Shown here one piece after another: positions 52,900 to 61,944 of a DNA stretch of 64,000 nucleotides (the stretch's first letter is position 1; each line of letters opens with the position of its first letter). The stretch covers positions 124,001-188,000 of the forward strand of contig NZ_CP022260.1 of assembly GCF_003119195.2 (NCBI RefSeq), read 5' to 3'. The DNA is from Azospirillum baldaniorum (GTDB lineage: Bacteria; Pseudomonadota; Alphaproteobacteria; Azospirillales; Azospirillaceae). Both the position numbers and the translations under genes were made by a program. Below the pieces are notes generated by a model that made no database searches, was not told the origin of the DNA, and worked only from the letters and a program-made list of their open reading frames with translations.

Positions 52900-53553
52900 A
52901 TGGAAAGCGTCGATCTCTGGTCGCAGCTCACCGCCCTTGGGCAGGTGGTCGCCATCGACCTCGTTCTCGCCGGCGACAACGCCATCGTGGTCGGCATGGC
53001 CGCCGCCGCCGTGCCCGTGGAGCAGCGCCGCAAGGTGATCTTCTGGGGCATCGGGGCGGCCATCATCCTGCGCATCTTCTTCGCCCTGATCACCACCCAG
53101 CTTCTCGCCATCATCGGGCTGACCCTGGCCGGCGGCGTGCTGCTGCTCTGGGTCTGCTGGAAGATGTTCCGCGAGCTGCGCTCCGGAGGGGCGGACGAGG
53201 TGACGCCTGACGAGGCGCTGGCCGCGAACGGGTCCGGGGACGCCGCGGTCGGTGCGGCGGTGGCGACGACCACCTTCGGCGCGGCGGTCTGGCAGATCGT
53301 GGTGGCGGACGTGTCGATGTCGCTCGACAACGTTCTGGCCGTGGCCGGGGCCGCCAAGGACCACCCGACGGTCCTGGTCATCGGCCTGCTGCTGTCGGTC
53401 ATCCTGATGGGGGCCGCTGCCAACATGATCGCCCACATCCTGCACAAGCACCGCTGGATCGGCTGGATCGGCCTCGCCATCATCACCTATGTGGCGCTCG
53501 ACATGATCTGGCGCGGCGGCAACGAGGTTCTGACCCAAGCCCACCTGCTCTGA
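52900..53553 (+). CDS. TerC-family (YjbE-like) membrane protein
   Basis: A 217-residue protein with seven helices. The TerC signature is split into IDLVLAGDNAIVVGMAAAAV near the start and VADVSMSLDNVLAVAGAA in the second half; the Asp-Asn pairs in helices are thought to bind metal ions. Relatives such as Alx and MeeY export manganese and can serve secreted metalloenzymes. I looked for a manganese riboswitch in the 171-bp leader and saw none. It ends at a bidirectional terminator. Confidence 0.85.
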   Translation: MESVDLWSQLTALGQVVAIDLVLAGDNAIVVGMAAAAVPVEQRRKVIFWGIGAAIILRIFFALITTQLLAIIGLTLAGGVLLLWVCWKMFRELRSGGADEVTPDEALAANGSGDAAVGAAVATTTFGAAVWQIVVADVSMSLDNVLAVAGAAKDHPTVLVIGLLLSVILMGAAANMIAHILHKHRWIGWIGLAIITYVALDMIWRGGNEVLTQAHLL

Positions 53554-53576
53554 TGTCCCATCTGCTCTGACAATCG

Positions 53577-53607
53577 AAAAACCCCCGCCCCTCCGGCGGG
53601 GGTTTTT
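53577..53607. terminator. Bidirectional terminator
   Basis: AAAAACCCCCGCC mirrors GGCGGGGGTTTTT around a short loop (stem 53582-53589 with 53595-53602). It sits 24 bp after the TerC gene and 3 bp before the 3' end of the convergent cyclase gene, so it can end both transcripts. Confidence 0.92.
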
Positions 53608-53609
53608 CT

Positions 53610-55310
53610 TCAGGCGCCAGCGCTCTCCAGCAGCGCCCGCAAATCCTCCTGGCGCCGGACCGTCCGCACCCCCAGCGTGCCGTCGCGGCCCCGGATCGCC
53701 ACCTCCCGGCGCTCCAGATGCTCAAGCTGCCGCAGCCCCGCCAGTTCGGCGGCCGCGTCGGAGAAGACCACGGTGGCGCCCAGCGTCTTGGTCATCTCCT
53801 CCAGCCTTGCGGCGACGTTGCCGGTGTCGCCGATGAACTGCAGCGACCCGTCCTCCGAACAGGCCACCGCCCCGACCACGGCGAGGCCGGAATGCACCCC
53901 GGCTCCGAAGGCCAGCGGCTGGTCCAGCTCCTCCGCGAGGTCGCGGCTCAGCACCTCGATGTCGCGCCACAGGTCGGCGGTGGCGCGCAGCGCGCTGGCC
54001 GCCGCCGCGGTGGGGTCGTCCTCGTTCGCGAACATGCCCATCACCCCGTCCCCGGCGATGGCGATGACGTAGCCGCCGTGCTTCCGGATCGCATCCGTGA
54101 CCACCTGGACGTAGCGGGTGACGATGAACAGCGCGTCGAAGGGCAGCCGCTCCGCCGCCAGCGAGGTCGACCCCCGCAAATCCACGAACAGCGCGGTGAT
54201 CGCCAGCTCCCGCCCGCTGTCCATGGGGGCGGTGACGGCGAAGGTGCGCCCGTTGTCCCGCGCCGACAGCAGCGGCGTCACCGACAGCGGTGCCACCGGG
54301 CGGAGCTGGCAGGCGAGGCGGACGGCGCGCGGCGCCTTCATCCGCTCCAGCACCGCCCGTTCCGTCGCGTTGGGCGGCGGCAGGGCGTCCACCCCCTCGG
54401 TCACGCGGATGCGGCAGGTGGAGCAGCGCCCCCGCCCGCCGCACAGCGCGGTGTGCGGGACGCCGTTGGCGCGGCTGGCCTCCAGCACCGAGGTGCCGCG
54501 CGGGACGGTCACCGTGCGCCCGCCGGGATAGGCGATGCGGACCGGGCTGGTCGCCCGCGCCCGCCAGTTGCGGTATTGCCGCATCCCCAGCGTGCCGACC
54601 AGCAGCAGGACGTAGGTGTTGAACACGCCGCCGCTGATCGCCGCCAGCGCGGCACGGTTTTCCGCCTCCGGCGTGCCGGCGGGGGGCGCTCGGAACTGCT
54701 CCAGATAGGCGGGGTCGGCGGCGGCCCGGCGCTCGGCATCCCAGCCGGCGTTGACGATCCCGGCCAGCGCCAGCAGGGGCAGCAGCATGGCGAAGGCGCC
54801 GAGCAGCGAGGCCCGGCTCCGGTACCAGGGCTTCGTCATCAGCCAGCCGCGCACCCCGATGCAGCCGTGGATCCACACGATGACCAGCAGCAGGAGCTGG
54901 CGCCACAGCAGGGTTTCCGGCGCGGTGATCCAGTAGAGGACGATCGCCCGCGGGTAGGTCAGCGGGTCGTTGTAGAGGTCGTCCGACAGCATCCCCGCCA
55001 TGCCGTGGGGGATCAGCAGCAGCGGAATGCACAGGCCGAGTCCGAGCTGCCACGCCTCCCCGGCGGGCATGCGCAGGTGGCGGCGCCGGTACAGCGCCCA
55101 AAGCCCCAGCCCGGCGTGGGTGACGAAGGAGCCGGCGAGCAGCGCCTGCCCCGGCGGCGTGTCCCAGACCCACAGCAGGGTGCGCCGCGCCACCTCCATC
55201 CCCGGAAGCAGCAGCAGCCCGGCGGCGTGGGCGAGAAAATGGGTGATGACGAAGGTGAACAGCGTCAGGCCGGTGAACAGGCGCAACGGGCGTTCGATCC
55301 GGCGTTTCAT
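53610..55310 (-). CDS. Membrane adenylate cyclase with 2Fe-2S ferredoxin domain
   Basis: A 566-residue protein in three parts. Residues 1-240 hold about six helices with scattered His (ITHFLAHAAGLLL, IVWIHGCIGVRGW), like a haem-binding membrane domain. Residues about 255-345 are a plant-type ferredoxin with Cys290, Cys296 and Cys299 (ALCGGRGRCSTC) and a fourth Cys near 333 (LACQLRPV). Residues about 365-535 are a class III cyclase domain (ALFVDLRGSTSLAAERLP, GGYVIAIAGDGVMGMFANED, IGDTGNVAARLEEM), with both metal Asp positions present. This suggests cAMP synthesis controlled by redox state. A CRP-like gene is divergent 158 bp away. Confidence 0.88.
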   Translation of the reverse strand: MKRRIERPLRLFTGLTLFTFVITHFLAHAAGLLLLPGMEVARRTLLWVWDTPPGQALLAGSFVTHAGLGLWALYRRRHLRMPAGEAWQLGLGLCIPLLLIPHGMAGMLSDDLYNDPLTYPRAIVLYWITAPETLLWRQLLLLVIVWIHGCIGVRGWLMTKPWYRSRASLLGAFAMLLPLLALAGIVNAGWDAERRAAADPAYLEQFRAPPAGTPEAENRAALAAISGGVFNTYVLLLVGTLGMRQYRNWRARATSPVRIAYPGGRTVTVPRGTSVLEASRANGVPHTALCGGRGRCSTCRIRVTEGVDALPPPNATERAVLERMKAPRAVRLACQLRPVAPLSVTPLLSARDNGRTFAVTAPMDSGRELAITALFVDLRGSTSLAAERLPFDALFIVTRYVQVVTDAIRKHGGYVIAIAGDGVMGMFANEDDPTAAAASALRATADLWRDIEVLSRDLAEELDQPLAFGAGVHSGLAVVGAVACSEDGSLQFIGDTGNVAARLEEMTKTLGATVVFSDAAAELAGLRQLEHLERREVAIRGRDGTLGVRTVRRQEDLRALLESAGA

Positions 55311-55468
55311 GAACGGGTCCCGGTCATGAACAGCGGCGGGCGGCGGATGGGACGGTCGTCATGTCGGTCGGCGGGCTCGGGCTGTGAAGGTCGGCTTCGG
55401 CGTGGCGTCCCCGGGCATCCTATGAGATCATCCCGCGCCATGCCACAGCCGGACATCCACACCCGTTC

Positions 55469-56167
55469 ATGAGGCGCCGGAGCGAAACGCTGGCCGGGGC
55501 GGCGCTGTTCCGCTCCCTGTCCCCCGACGAGCTGCGGGCGCTGGAGGACCGCTGCCTATGGCGCCGGGTGGAGGCCGGGCAATGGATCATCGATTTCGAG
55601 GATGAGGGGACCGACGTCTTCGTCGTCGCCGCCGGTCTGGTCCGGGTGACGATCCGCGCGATCTCCGGGCGGACGGTGATCCTGCGCGACATCCCCGCCG
55701 GGGAGTTCTTCGGCGAGCTGGCGGCCATCGACGGCAAGGCCCGCTCCGCCGGCATCGTCGCCGTGACCAACGCCACGGTCGCCTGCATGCCCGCCCCGCT
55801 GTTCCGCGACTGCATCCACCGCCACCCCGACGTCTGCGACCAGGTGATGGTCCTGCTGGCCGGGGAGATCCGGAAGCTCGCCACGCGGGTGAACGAGTTC
55901 AACACGCTGGACGTGCGCCACCGCATCTACGCCGAGCTGCTGCGGCTGGCCCGGCCGGACGGGCGGGGAGAGCACAGCGCCACCATCTCCCCGCCGCCAC
56001 CCCACGCCGACCTCGCCGCCCGTGTCAGCACCCGGCGCGAGGCGGTCTCGCGGGAGCTGAGCGCGCTGGAGCGCGACGGGCTGCTGGAGAAGCGGCGGGG
56101 GGCGCTGGTGCTTCTCGACACCCGCCGCCTGCGGGACCGGGTCCGGCAGGCGGCGGAGGAGGATTGA
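55469..56167 (+). CDS. CRP/FNR-family regulator with cAMP-type binding cassette
   Basis: A 232-residue regulator. The N-terminal beta roll includes GEFFGELAAIDGKARSAGI at about residues 80-98, which keeps the Gly-Glu-Leu and Arg-Ser-Ala of the cyclic-nucleotide phosphate cassette. The helix-turn-helix is near residues 185-215 (LAARVSTRREAVSRELSALE). There is no N-terminal Cys cluster, so it is not an oxygen-sensing FNR. Being divergent from an adenylate cyclase gene makes it the likely receptor of that cAMP. It converges on yceI with a 9-bp gap. Confidence 0.88.
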   Translation: MRRRSETLAGAALFRSLSPDELRALEDRCLWRRVEAGQWIIDFEDEGTDVFVVAAGLVRVTIRAISGRTVILRDIPAGEFFGELAAIDGKARSAGIVAVTNATVACMPAPLFRDCIHRHPDVCDQVMVLLAGEIRKLATRVNEFNTLDVRHRIYAELLRLARPDGRGEHSATISPPPPHADLAARVSTRREAVSRELSALERDGLLEKRRGALVLLDTRRLRDRVRQAAEED

Positions 56168-56176
56168 AGGCGCTCT

Positions 56177-56755
56177 TTACGCCTTCACCGCCTCGGACTC
56201 GATGATGATCTGGATGTCGTCGCCGATGTTCGGCACGCCGTACTTCATGCCGAAGTCGGAGCGCTTGATCGTGCCGCGGGCGGAGAAGCCGACCGTCTCC
56301 TGCTTGCTGGCCGGGCTGACGCCGTCCTTGTTGAAGGTGACGTCGAGGACCACCGGCTTGGTGACGCCCAGCAGGGTCAGGTCGCCGTGCAGCTTGCCGG
56401 TCTTGTCGCCGGTCGTCTCGATCTTGGTGCTCTTGAAGGTCATCTTCGGGAATTCCTTCGCGTTGAAGAAGTCCGGCGACTTCAGGTGCTCGTCGCGCTT
56501 GGCGTGGTTGGTGTCGACGCTGGTGGTGTCGATGGTCACCGACAGGCTGCTCTTGTCGGCGGCGTCCTTGTCGAAGGACAGCTCGCCGGCGAACGTGTTG
56601 AAGCGGCCCATGGCTTTGGCGAAGCCCAGATGGTCGACGATGAAGACCACGGCGGTGTGGGCCGGGTCGAGCTTGTAGGCGACCGGGGCGGCCTGGGCGG
56701 TCAGCGGCAGGGCGACGAGGGCGGACAGGGCGGCGGTGGCGAGAAGACGCTTCAT
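56177..56755 (-). CDS. YceI-family periplasmic protein
   Basis: A 192-residue protein with a clear signal peptide (ATAALSALVALPLTAQA, cleaved near residue 22) and the YceI lipocalin-like barrel (YKLDPAHTAVVFIVDHLGF, GRFNTFAGELSFD, TVGFSARGTIKRSDFGM). Homologues bind isoprenoid chains such as polyprenyl or ubiquinone precursors. The next gene on the strand, a membrane protein, ends... upstream of it by 46 bp, so the two may be cotranscribed. Confidence 0.92.
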   Translation of the reverse strand: MKRLLATAALSALVALPLTAQAAPVAYKLDPAHTAVVFIVDHLGFAKAMGRFNTFAGELSFDKDAADKSSLSVTIDTTSVDTNHAKRDEHLKSPDFFNAKEFPKMTFKSTKIETTGDKTGKLHGDLTLLGVTKPVVLDVTFNKDGVSPASKQETVGFSARGTIKRSDFGMKYGVPNIGDDIQIIIESEAVKA

Positions 56756-56801
56756 GATTTGGAAGTCCTTTGTCGGATGGAACGGGATGAGTGGGGTTGG
56801 G

Positions 56802-57656
56802 TCAGTAGCCGGACACGTCGGAACCGGCGGAGAGAAGGAAGGCGACGCCCACGGCGGCGACGGCCGGCACCAGGGCGATGGCGGTCAGCGCCACGGTGCC
56901 CATGGCCCGTCCCGCGGCGGTGCGCGGCAGGGGCAGCCGGTCGCGCAGCCGGTCGGCGAAGAAGGCCGGCAGGACGAGCAGCAGGGCTTCGGCGTGGGCG
57001 GAGGAGAAGAAGGTCAGAGTGGCGGTCAGCAGCACCAGGATGCCCAGCGCCGCCTGACCGGCGTTGCCCCAGGCGTGGCGCTCCACCGGCCAGTTCCACA
57101 GCAGCAGGCCGCCGGTGGCCGCGGCCAGCGCGAAGGCGAGCTGGGCGACGGAGGCGGAGGCCCCGACCAGCGCCACCCCGCCCACCGCCACCGCGGCGGC
57201 CAGCAGGGCGACGCCGGGCGTCGTCGCCCCCTCGCCCTCGCCGGCGGTGCGGGACAGGGCGATCCAGCCGCCGGCCAGCAGCAGGACCGCGGCGGTGATG
57301 GTGTCCAGGCCGCCCGGCAGCACCGGCAGGGCGATCCACAGCAAGGACGCCGTCACCCAGGCGCCGAGCAGCCAGGTGCCGCGGCGGCGGTCGAGCCCGG
57401 CGAGGTCGGCGCCGACGCCGATGACCAGACCGGCCACCGCGCTCCAGAACAGGCGCCCCATGCTGGAGGGCGGGGGCAGGGCGGGTAAACCGACGATCAG
57501 CGCGTAGGCCGCCAGGAAGGCGGCGGCAACGCCCGCCGCCGCCAACCGGGGACCCCGCGTGCGCCCGCCGGCGAGACGGACGACACCGACGGCGGCGACG
57601 CCGACCACCAGGGGAAACAGGGCGGTCTGCACCACAAGATCATCGAGCAGAGCCAT
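56802..57656 (-). CDS. Unrecognised multi-pass membrane protein
   Basis: A 284-residue protein, almost wholly hydrophobic, with about eight or nine helices and few charged loops (GGRTRGPRL, DLAGLDRRRGT, DRLRDRLPLPRTAAG). I do not recognise a family. The start at MALLDDLVVQ (57656) is chosen because upstream in-frame residues are Pro/Arg-rich and unlike coding sequence. It precedes yceI by 46 bp on the same strand. YceI proteins are often paired with a cytochrome b561-like partner, but the expected paired His residues are not seen here. Confidence 0.65.
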   Translation of the reverse strand: MALLDDLVVQTALFPLVVGVAAVGVVRLAGGRTRGPRLAAAGVAAAFLAAYALIVGLPALPPPSSMGRLFWSAVAGLVIGVGADLAGLDRRRGTWLLGAWVTASLLWIALPVLPGGLDTITAAVLLLAGGWIALSRTAGEGEGATTPGVALLAAAVAVGGVALVGASASVAQLAFALAAATGGLLLWNWPVERHAWGNAGQAALGILVLLTATLTFFSSAHAEALLLVLPAFFADRLRDRLPLPRTAAGRAMGTVALTAIALVPAVAAVGVAFLLSAGSDVSGY

Positions 57657-58013
57657 CGTCGGAACACTCCAAGCCGCAGGAAACGGGACGCGGGGCGCGG
57701 GGCCTGCCGGGATGGAACGGTCAGGCCAGCGCTTCGCGGCGCGGCTGGAGAGTGCCGTCACGGCCCGCCGAAGCCTGTGCGAAAACGCACATCGCGAACG
57801 CGGTGTGACTGGGTTTTTGGGCGTGCCCGATGCCGTTGGAGTCGTGCCTCCGTTCAGCTCGTGCGTGCCGTCCGTGTCGGGTTGGAGGATGGCCACCAGG
57901 AAACGGGCGCGGGTTTGCGGTGAGGCCGGTACCACGGATCATCAAACGAAATTTCTCTTTCACCGCCTAAGTGGCTGAGCCTGCTGAGCTTTTCCCGTTG
58001 GCAGATTAGTCTT

Positions 58014-58040
58014 TTGTTTTCAGTGCGTTGGAGTTATATT
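58014..58040 (+). promoter_or_regulatory. Candidate promoter of restriction-modification genes
   Basis: TTGTTT (58014-58019) and TATATT (58035-58040) are 15 bp apart in the AT-rich leader of the methyltransferase gene, 59 bp before its start. The spacing is short, so confidence is low. The rest of the 57657-58098 gap shows no gene; composition drops in G+C from about 57950 on. Confidence 0.3.
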
Positions 58041-58098
58041 GGTTAGGTTGTGAGAGTACTTTCGCGATAGGTGACGCGATGCATTGGAAGATGGAAGT

Positions 58099-61077
58099 GT
58101 GAACGCTGACGACTTGGTCCATCGCCTGGATGCGCTGTGCGAGCTGCTGGGCTATAGTGCCTCCAGCACCTTTCTCACCTCCGCCGACGTCCAGGACGGC
58201 CGGCCGCTTCCGCATGCGATCCGCGAAGCTTTGAGAACGATCGGCGTCTCCGGCGTATTCGCCATGAAGGATGGCTCCGCGACTGGTCGTCTCAAGGCCG
58301 TCGTTTACGTTGCCACAGCTGTCGGCGAGGACGACGTGCACAGGCTTCGTAAAGAAGTCTGGACGCAGGGTGTAGTCCCCTTCCTCGTCATCGTCATGAT
58401 TGACAGGGTTCTCGTCTGCTCCGGCTTTGAGCCTCCTTCACGCAACGCGCATGTCGTGCGCGGGGAGTTGCTTCAGAACCATAAGCTGGCGCAACTCTCT
58501 GCTGAACGCCTGCGTTCTTCGATCACTTGGCAGGATTTCGATATCACTGCCTCGTCGAAGGTGGACGACGAGCTGCTGGCGGCGATCCAGGAACTCAGCA
58601 AGCAGATCCGGCAGGACAACATTGCCCTGAAGGACCGACCAGACCTTGTGAGCGCGCTAATCGGGCGCTTCCTGTACCTCTACGTGTTGATTGATCGCGG
58701 CATCGTCTCACAGCGCTGGCTTGACAATACTGTCCTAGGAGGCCGCGGTGTGCGCAACTTCATCTCCGACGCGCTGTCTGCCGCGAGGTCGGGGGGGGCT
58801 CGGCGCTGGGGACGAAACGATGCGTTCGTCGTGTTTGATGCGCTCGACGCCGCTATCAATGGCTCGGTTTTCCCCATCGTGGAGGCGGACCGGACGTTGC
58901 TCGACGACGAATCCTGCAGGCTGATCCATTGCGTCCTGCGTGCGGGTGAGAAACTGAAGAGTGGGGGAAGACAACTCAGCTTCTTTGACATCTCGTATCG
59001 CGTGATTCGGACAGAGACGATCTCGGCCCTTTACGAACGTTTCGTCGCGCTTAAGGGCTTGCAGCCAAAGAAGGACAAGGGCGTCTTCTACACTCCACCA
59101 TGCCTCGCCGACCACGTCCTGGACCGCATCGAGGAAACGGCCCCGCTGGATCGAAATTCGCGCCTGCTCGATCCGGCAGCCGGCTCCGGGATCTTTCTCG
59201 TTGGGGCGTTCCGGCGCATTATGGAACGTCACGCGCCAGCCGGCGGGTGGCGGCTTGCGAACCTCCACGAGGCGCGGGCCCTGCTCACGGACTGCATCCA
59301 CGGCATCGAGGAACTGCCTGAGGCCGCCAATGTTTGCCGCTTCAGCCTTTATCTCACTTTGCTCGACTATGTCGGCCAAGTCCCAATCGAAGCCTTGCGA
59401 GAGGCGTTCGGCGAGGAGAAGTTCTTGCCGTCGCTTTCGGACAACATCTATGCCAGGGATGCCTTCTCTAACCCGTTCGGCAGCCGCCGGTTCACCCATG
59501 TCGTCGGCAATCCGCCCTGGTCGCAGGAAGGTGGGCAAAAGGATCGGACCAACCAGACGCGCGACAAGAAAGCGTCGAGCGCGGCGCTTGAGGAATTCAA
59601 GAAGCGCCTTGACGGCAAGGCCGAGCCCGTCGGCCACAATCGTCTCGCCGATCTCTTCTTTTGGCTGGGAACACGGCTCGCCGAGGAGGGTGCGACCCTC
59701 GGCTTCGTGATGCCCGCGCGCTCATTGATCGGTAAGCACTCGAACGGCTTCGCCAAAGCCGTCGCGGCGCGAACGACTCCGACCTTCATCGGGAACCTAG
59801 CGCATCTTCGCAGAAAACTCTTCGACGGTGCCGAGGCAGCGGCGTGCCTCGTGATCACTAGGAACAGGGCGCCCGACCGCGACGACAAGGTTTCCATCTA
59901 TCGCCCGCTGCTGTCTTCACTGCCACTAGGCAAGAACTTTCCGATCTGGCTGCTTCCCGCCGGGCCCACCGATATACAGGCCTTTCTCGTGCGGGATCTC
60001 CGTGAGGGCGCGGCCGGCTGGTTCGAGCAGGCGATGCTGAGCGCGCTTGATCGACGGACTCTGAGGGCCCTGTCGACTTGGACCTCCGCCAAGGCCCTCT
60101 CTCTCTCCGATTTCCTCGACCGGTCGAACCTTGTCATGCACAAGGGGCTATCGCCCGCATACACTGGGGTGGAAAGGCGCAAGGTCGACGGCAGGACCGA
60201 GCAGATCTCGCCTCTTACGGCCGGCGAACTGGACCGCATTCCCGCTAACTATCGTGCAAGGTTCGCGGGCGATGTGGTGTTGCTACCCCGGACGCCCGGC
60301 CAGTTGGCGATCCATCTCGCCGGGCCACACCAGTTTCCCTCCACCTTCAATGTTATCCATCCGGCGGAGCGCGACTCTCCCACCGAGGACGAGACCACGG
60401 GGCCCCGAGAGAAGAACAAGGCGTGGTGCGATGCGGTGCCCGCCCTCCTCGCGTACTTCAACTCTGGCCTTGTGAACTACTTCTCCTCCCTCTACGCACC
60501 GACCTATCTCATCGACGCGATGCGCTTCGAGCGCGACGACCTGCTTCAGGTTCCCTGCCCCTTCCGGGACCTGACCGACCCAAACCTCCTCGCAATTGGG
60601 GATGCGGTGGACGTGGACGAGGCAATCCTTGACGCGATGGGGGCTGGGGACGAGTTCCGTTCGGCTTTTCGCGAATTTCAATCGTTCCGAAAGGACTTCG
60701 GCAACGCTCAGGTGCCGGAGTCCGCGTTTGAAGAGCCGAACGACGGCGAGTTGCGCAGTTATCTCGCGAGGCTTCAGGCCGAGTTAGAAGCGGCCGGAAA
60801 CGTCGGCGGCCGAGCGACATGCGAGGCTCCGCTCGACACGAAAATCGACGGCAGGCGGAACGTGACAATTCTCATCGGAGGCGCTTCGCGGAACGAGCTG
60901 CCACCACCGCCCAGCGGGGGGTTTCTCGGCGCCTCCTCGGTCGCCGTCTCGAACAGCGCGCAGGCGGCCGTCCTGGTCAAGAGCGTTGCGCGCTATGCGT
61001 GGACCGTAGAGCAAGCCGTCGCGGACGCGGCGGCGCTGCGCTCGGACATCAGCAAGCTCCAGCGGATGCGGAGGTAG
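58099..61077 (+). CDS. N6-adenine DNA methyltransferase, large, restriction-system type
   Basis: A 992-residue protein. The central part has the N6-adenine methylase motifs: GVFYTPPCLADHVLDRI, the SAM-binding DPAAGSGIFLVGAF (bases from 59170) and the catalytic NPPW (59509-59520). The first 330 residues and last 350 are not recognised; the end likely holds target recognition. Size and layout resemble large HsdM-like/type IIG enzymes. GTG 58099 with GGAAG eight bases upstream is the chosen start; TTG 58084 is in frame too. Codon use is less GC-biased than neighbours, a sign of transfer. The following gene starts one base after the stop. Confidence 0.85.
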   Translation: MNADDLVHRLDALCELLGYSASSTFLTSADVQDGRPLPHAIREALRTIGVSGVFAMKDGSATGRLKAVVYVATAVGEDDVHRLRKEVWTQGVVPFLVIVMIDRVLVCSGFEPPSRNAHVVRGELLQNHKLAQLSAERLRSSITWQDFDITASSKVDDELLAAIQELSKQIRQDNIALKDRPDLVSALIGRFLYLYVLIDRGIVSQRWLDNTVLGGRGVRNFISDALSAARSGGARRWGRNDAFVVFDALDAAINGSVFPIVEADRTLLDDESCRLIHCVLRAGEKLKSGGRQLSFFDISYRVIRTETISALYERFVALKGLQPKKDKGVFYTPPCLADHVLDRIEETAPLDRNSRLLDPAAGSGIFLVGAFRRIMERHAPAGGWRLANLHEARALLTDCIHGIEELPEAANVCRFSLYLTLLDYVGQVPIEALREAFGEEKFLPSLSDNIYARDAFSNPFGSRRFTHVVGNPPWSQEGGQKDRTNQTRDKKASSAALEEFKKRLDGKAEPVGHNRLADLFFWLGTRLAEEGATLGFVMPARSLIGKHSNGFAKAVAARTTPTFIGNLAHLRRKLFDGAEAAACLVITRNRAPDRDDKVSIYRPLLSSLPLGKNFPIWLLPAGPTDIQAFLVRDLREGAAGWFEQAMLSALDRRTLRALSTWTSAKALSLSDFLDRSNLVMHKGLSPAYTGVERRKVDGRTEQISPLTAGELDRIPANYRARFAGDVVLLPRTPGQLAIHLAGPHQFPSTFNVIHPAERDSPTEDETTGPREKNKAWCDAVPALLAYFNSGLVNYFSSLYAPTYLIDAMRFERDDLLQVPCPFRDLTDPNLLAIGDAVDVDEAILDAMGAGDEFRSAFREFQSFRKDFGNAQVPESAFEEPNDGELRSYLARLQAELEAAGNVGGRATCEAPLDTKIDGRRNVTILIGGASRNELPPPPSGGFLGASSVAVSNSAQAAVLVKSVARYAWTVEQAVADAAALRSDISKLQRMRR

Positions 61078-61078
61078 T

Positions 61079-61864
61079 GTGGCGAGCGACGAAGACCTCT
61101 GGTGCGGATTCCTTGAGCGCGCGTTGTGGGGATTGCGACGTGCCGCTCTGATGGTGCATACGCCAGAAGGGCGCGCTCGTCATCGCGGTAAACGCGGCTT
61201 TTGGCGCAAGGAACGGCCCTTGGGCGGCCTCCCCCGCGTTCGAGTTCCCTCCGAAACGGCGATGAGCGAGGCGATTGTCCGGGAATTCGAGACTATCGCC
61301 GCGGACCAAGTCATTTCAGGGCGAAAGTCAGGCGAGCCGGACCTGCGGCATTTCCATATCGCGGTGGAGCAGTTCCGGCAGCTCGATCCTGCCATCGGGG
61401 AGTATTCCAACCCCACGGACATCGCCATTAAGCTACGCGAGGGGCTGATTTTTGATTTTAGAATCGAGGCGAAGACCGTTGCGGCGGAAGGACAGATCAA
61501 AACGGGGTATATCAACAAAGGGCTGAAACGCTTCGACGATGCCGACAATCCGTACACCATTGAACGTTTTGGCGCGATGATCGCTTACGTCGTCACCGAC
61601 GATGAATCGACTTGGGAAGGTCGAGTCAGCGAAGTTGTCACCGCATATGTCGGGTCCACGCGCATCGGCACGACGCTTTTATCGGGGCGTTCCTTTTTCA
61701 CCTCGACACACCGCTTCGTGCCGACGGCAAAGGCACCGGACGAAATCGAGGTCCGCGTGGTTCACTTCGTCTTCCCGGTCGAGGCGGACCCGGTTTTGAG
61801 CGGAGAGCAACGCGTGAAGGGGCAACGTGAGGATTGTGCTGTTGGGACCGCCGGGTGCCGGTAA
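61079..61864 (+). CDS. Probable restriction endonuclease of PD-(D/E)xK type
   Basis: A 261-residue protein starting at GTG 61079 with GGAGG four bases upstream, coupled to the methylase gene. The middle reads NPTDIAIKLREGLIFDF followed by RIEAK: an Asp, then Glu-Ala-Lys about 15 residues on, at the end of a beta strand, a plausible PD-(D/E)xK nuclease core. FGAMIAYVVTDDESTW follows. No named family is recognised, so the nuclease role is inference from this motif and the partner methylase. Its last 38 bases overlap a decayed adk start in another frame; the normal C-terminus may have been shortened or replaced there. Confidence 0.6.
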   Translation: MASDEDLWCGFLERALWGLRRAALMVHTPEGRARHRGKRGFWRKERPLGGLPRVRVPSETAMSEAIVREFETIAADQVISGRKSGEPDLRHFHIAVEQFRQLDPAIGEYSNPTDIAIKLREGLIFDFRIEAKTVAAEGQIKTGYINKGLKRFDDADNPYTIERFGAMIAYVVTDDESTWEGRVSEVVTAYVGSTRIGTTLLSGRSFFTSTHRFVPTAKAPDEIEVRVVHFVFPVEADPVLSGEQRVKGQREDCAVGTAGCR

Positions 61865-61944
61865 AGGCATCTAAGCGGCGAGGATATCAATCCGGTTCGA
61901 CATTCTCGCCCTTTCGATGGGAGAAATGACGCGGAAGGGAGGAA
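61827..61944 (+). pseudogene. adk: Decayed 5' fragment of adenylate kinase gene
   Basis: From GTG 61827 the frame reads VRIVLLGPPGAGKGI, a stop codon (TAA 61872-61874), then AARISIRFDILALSMGEM. Adenylate kinase begins with the same order: MRIVLLGPPGAGKGTQA, then a helix with AxR, RF/KF, and LSTGDMLR. The stop replaces the conserved Gln after the P-loop, LSTGDM has become LSMGEM, and no further kinase sequence follows. It is a fragment, not a working gene. It overlaps the end of the nuclease gene in a different frame and may mark an insertion or deletion border. Confidence 0.7.

Noticed and set aside
57721..57963. An 80-codon minus-strand frame before the restriction genes
   Set aside because: Composition is His/Arg/Pro-rich like other shadows; no ribosome site, no hydrophobic or domain pattern.
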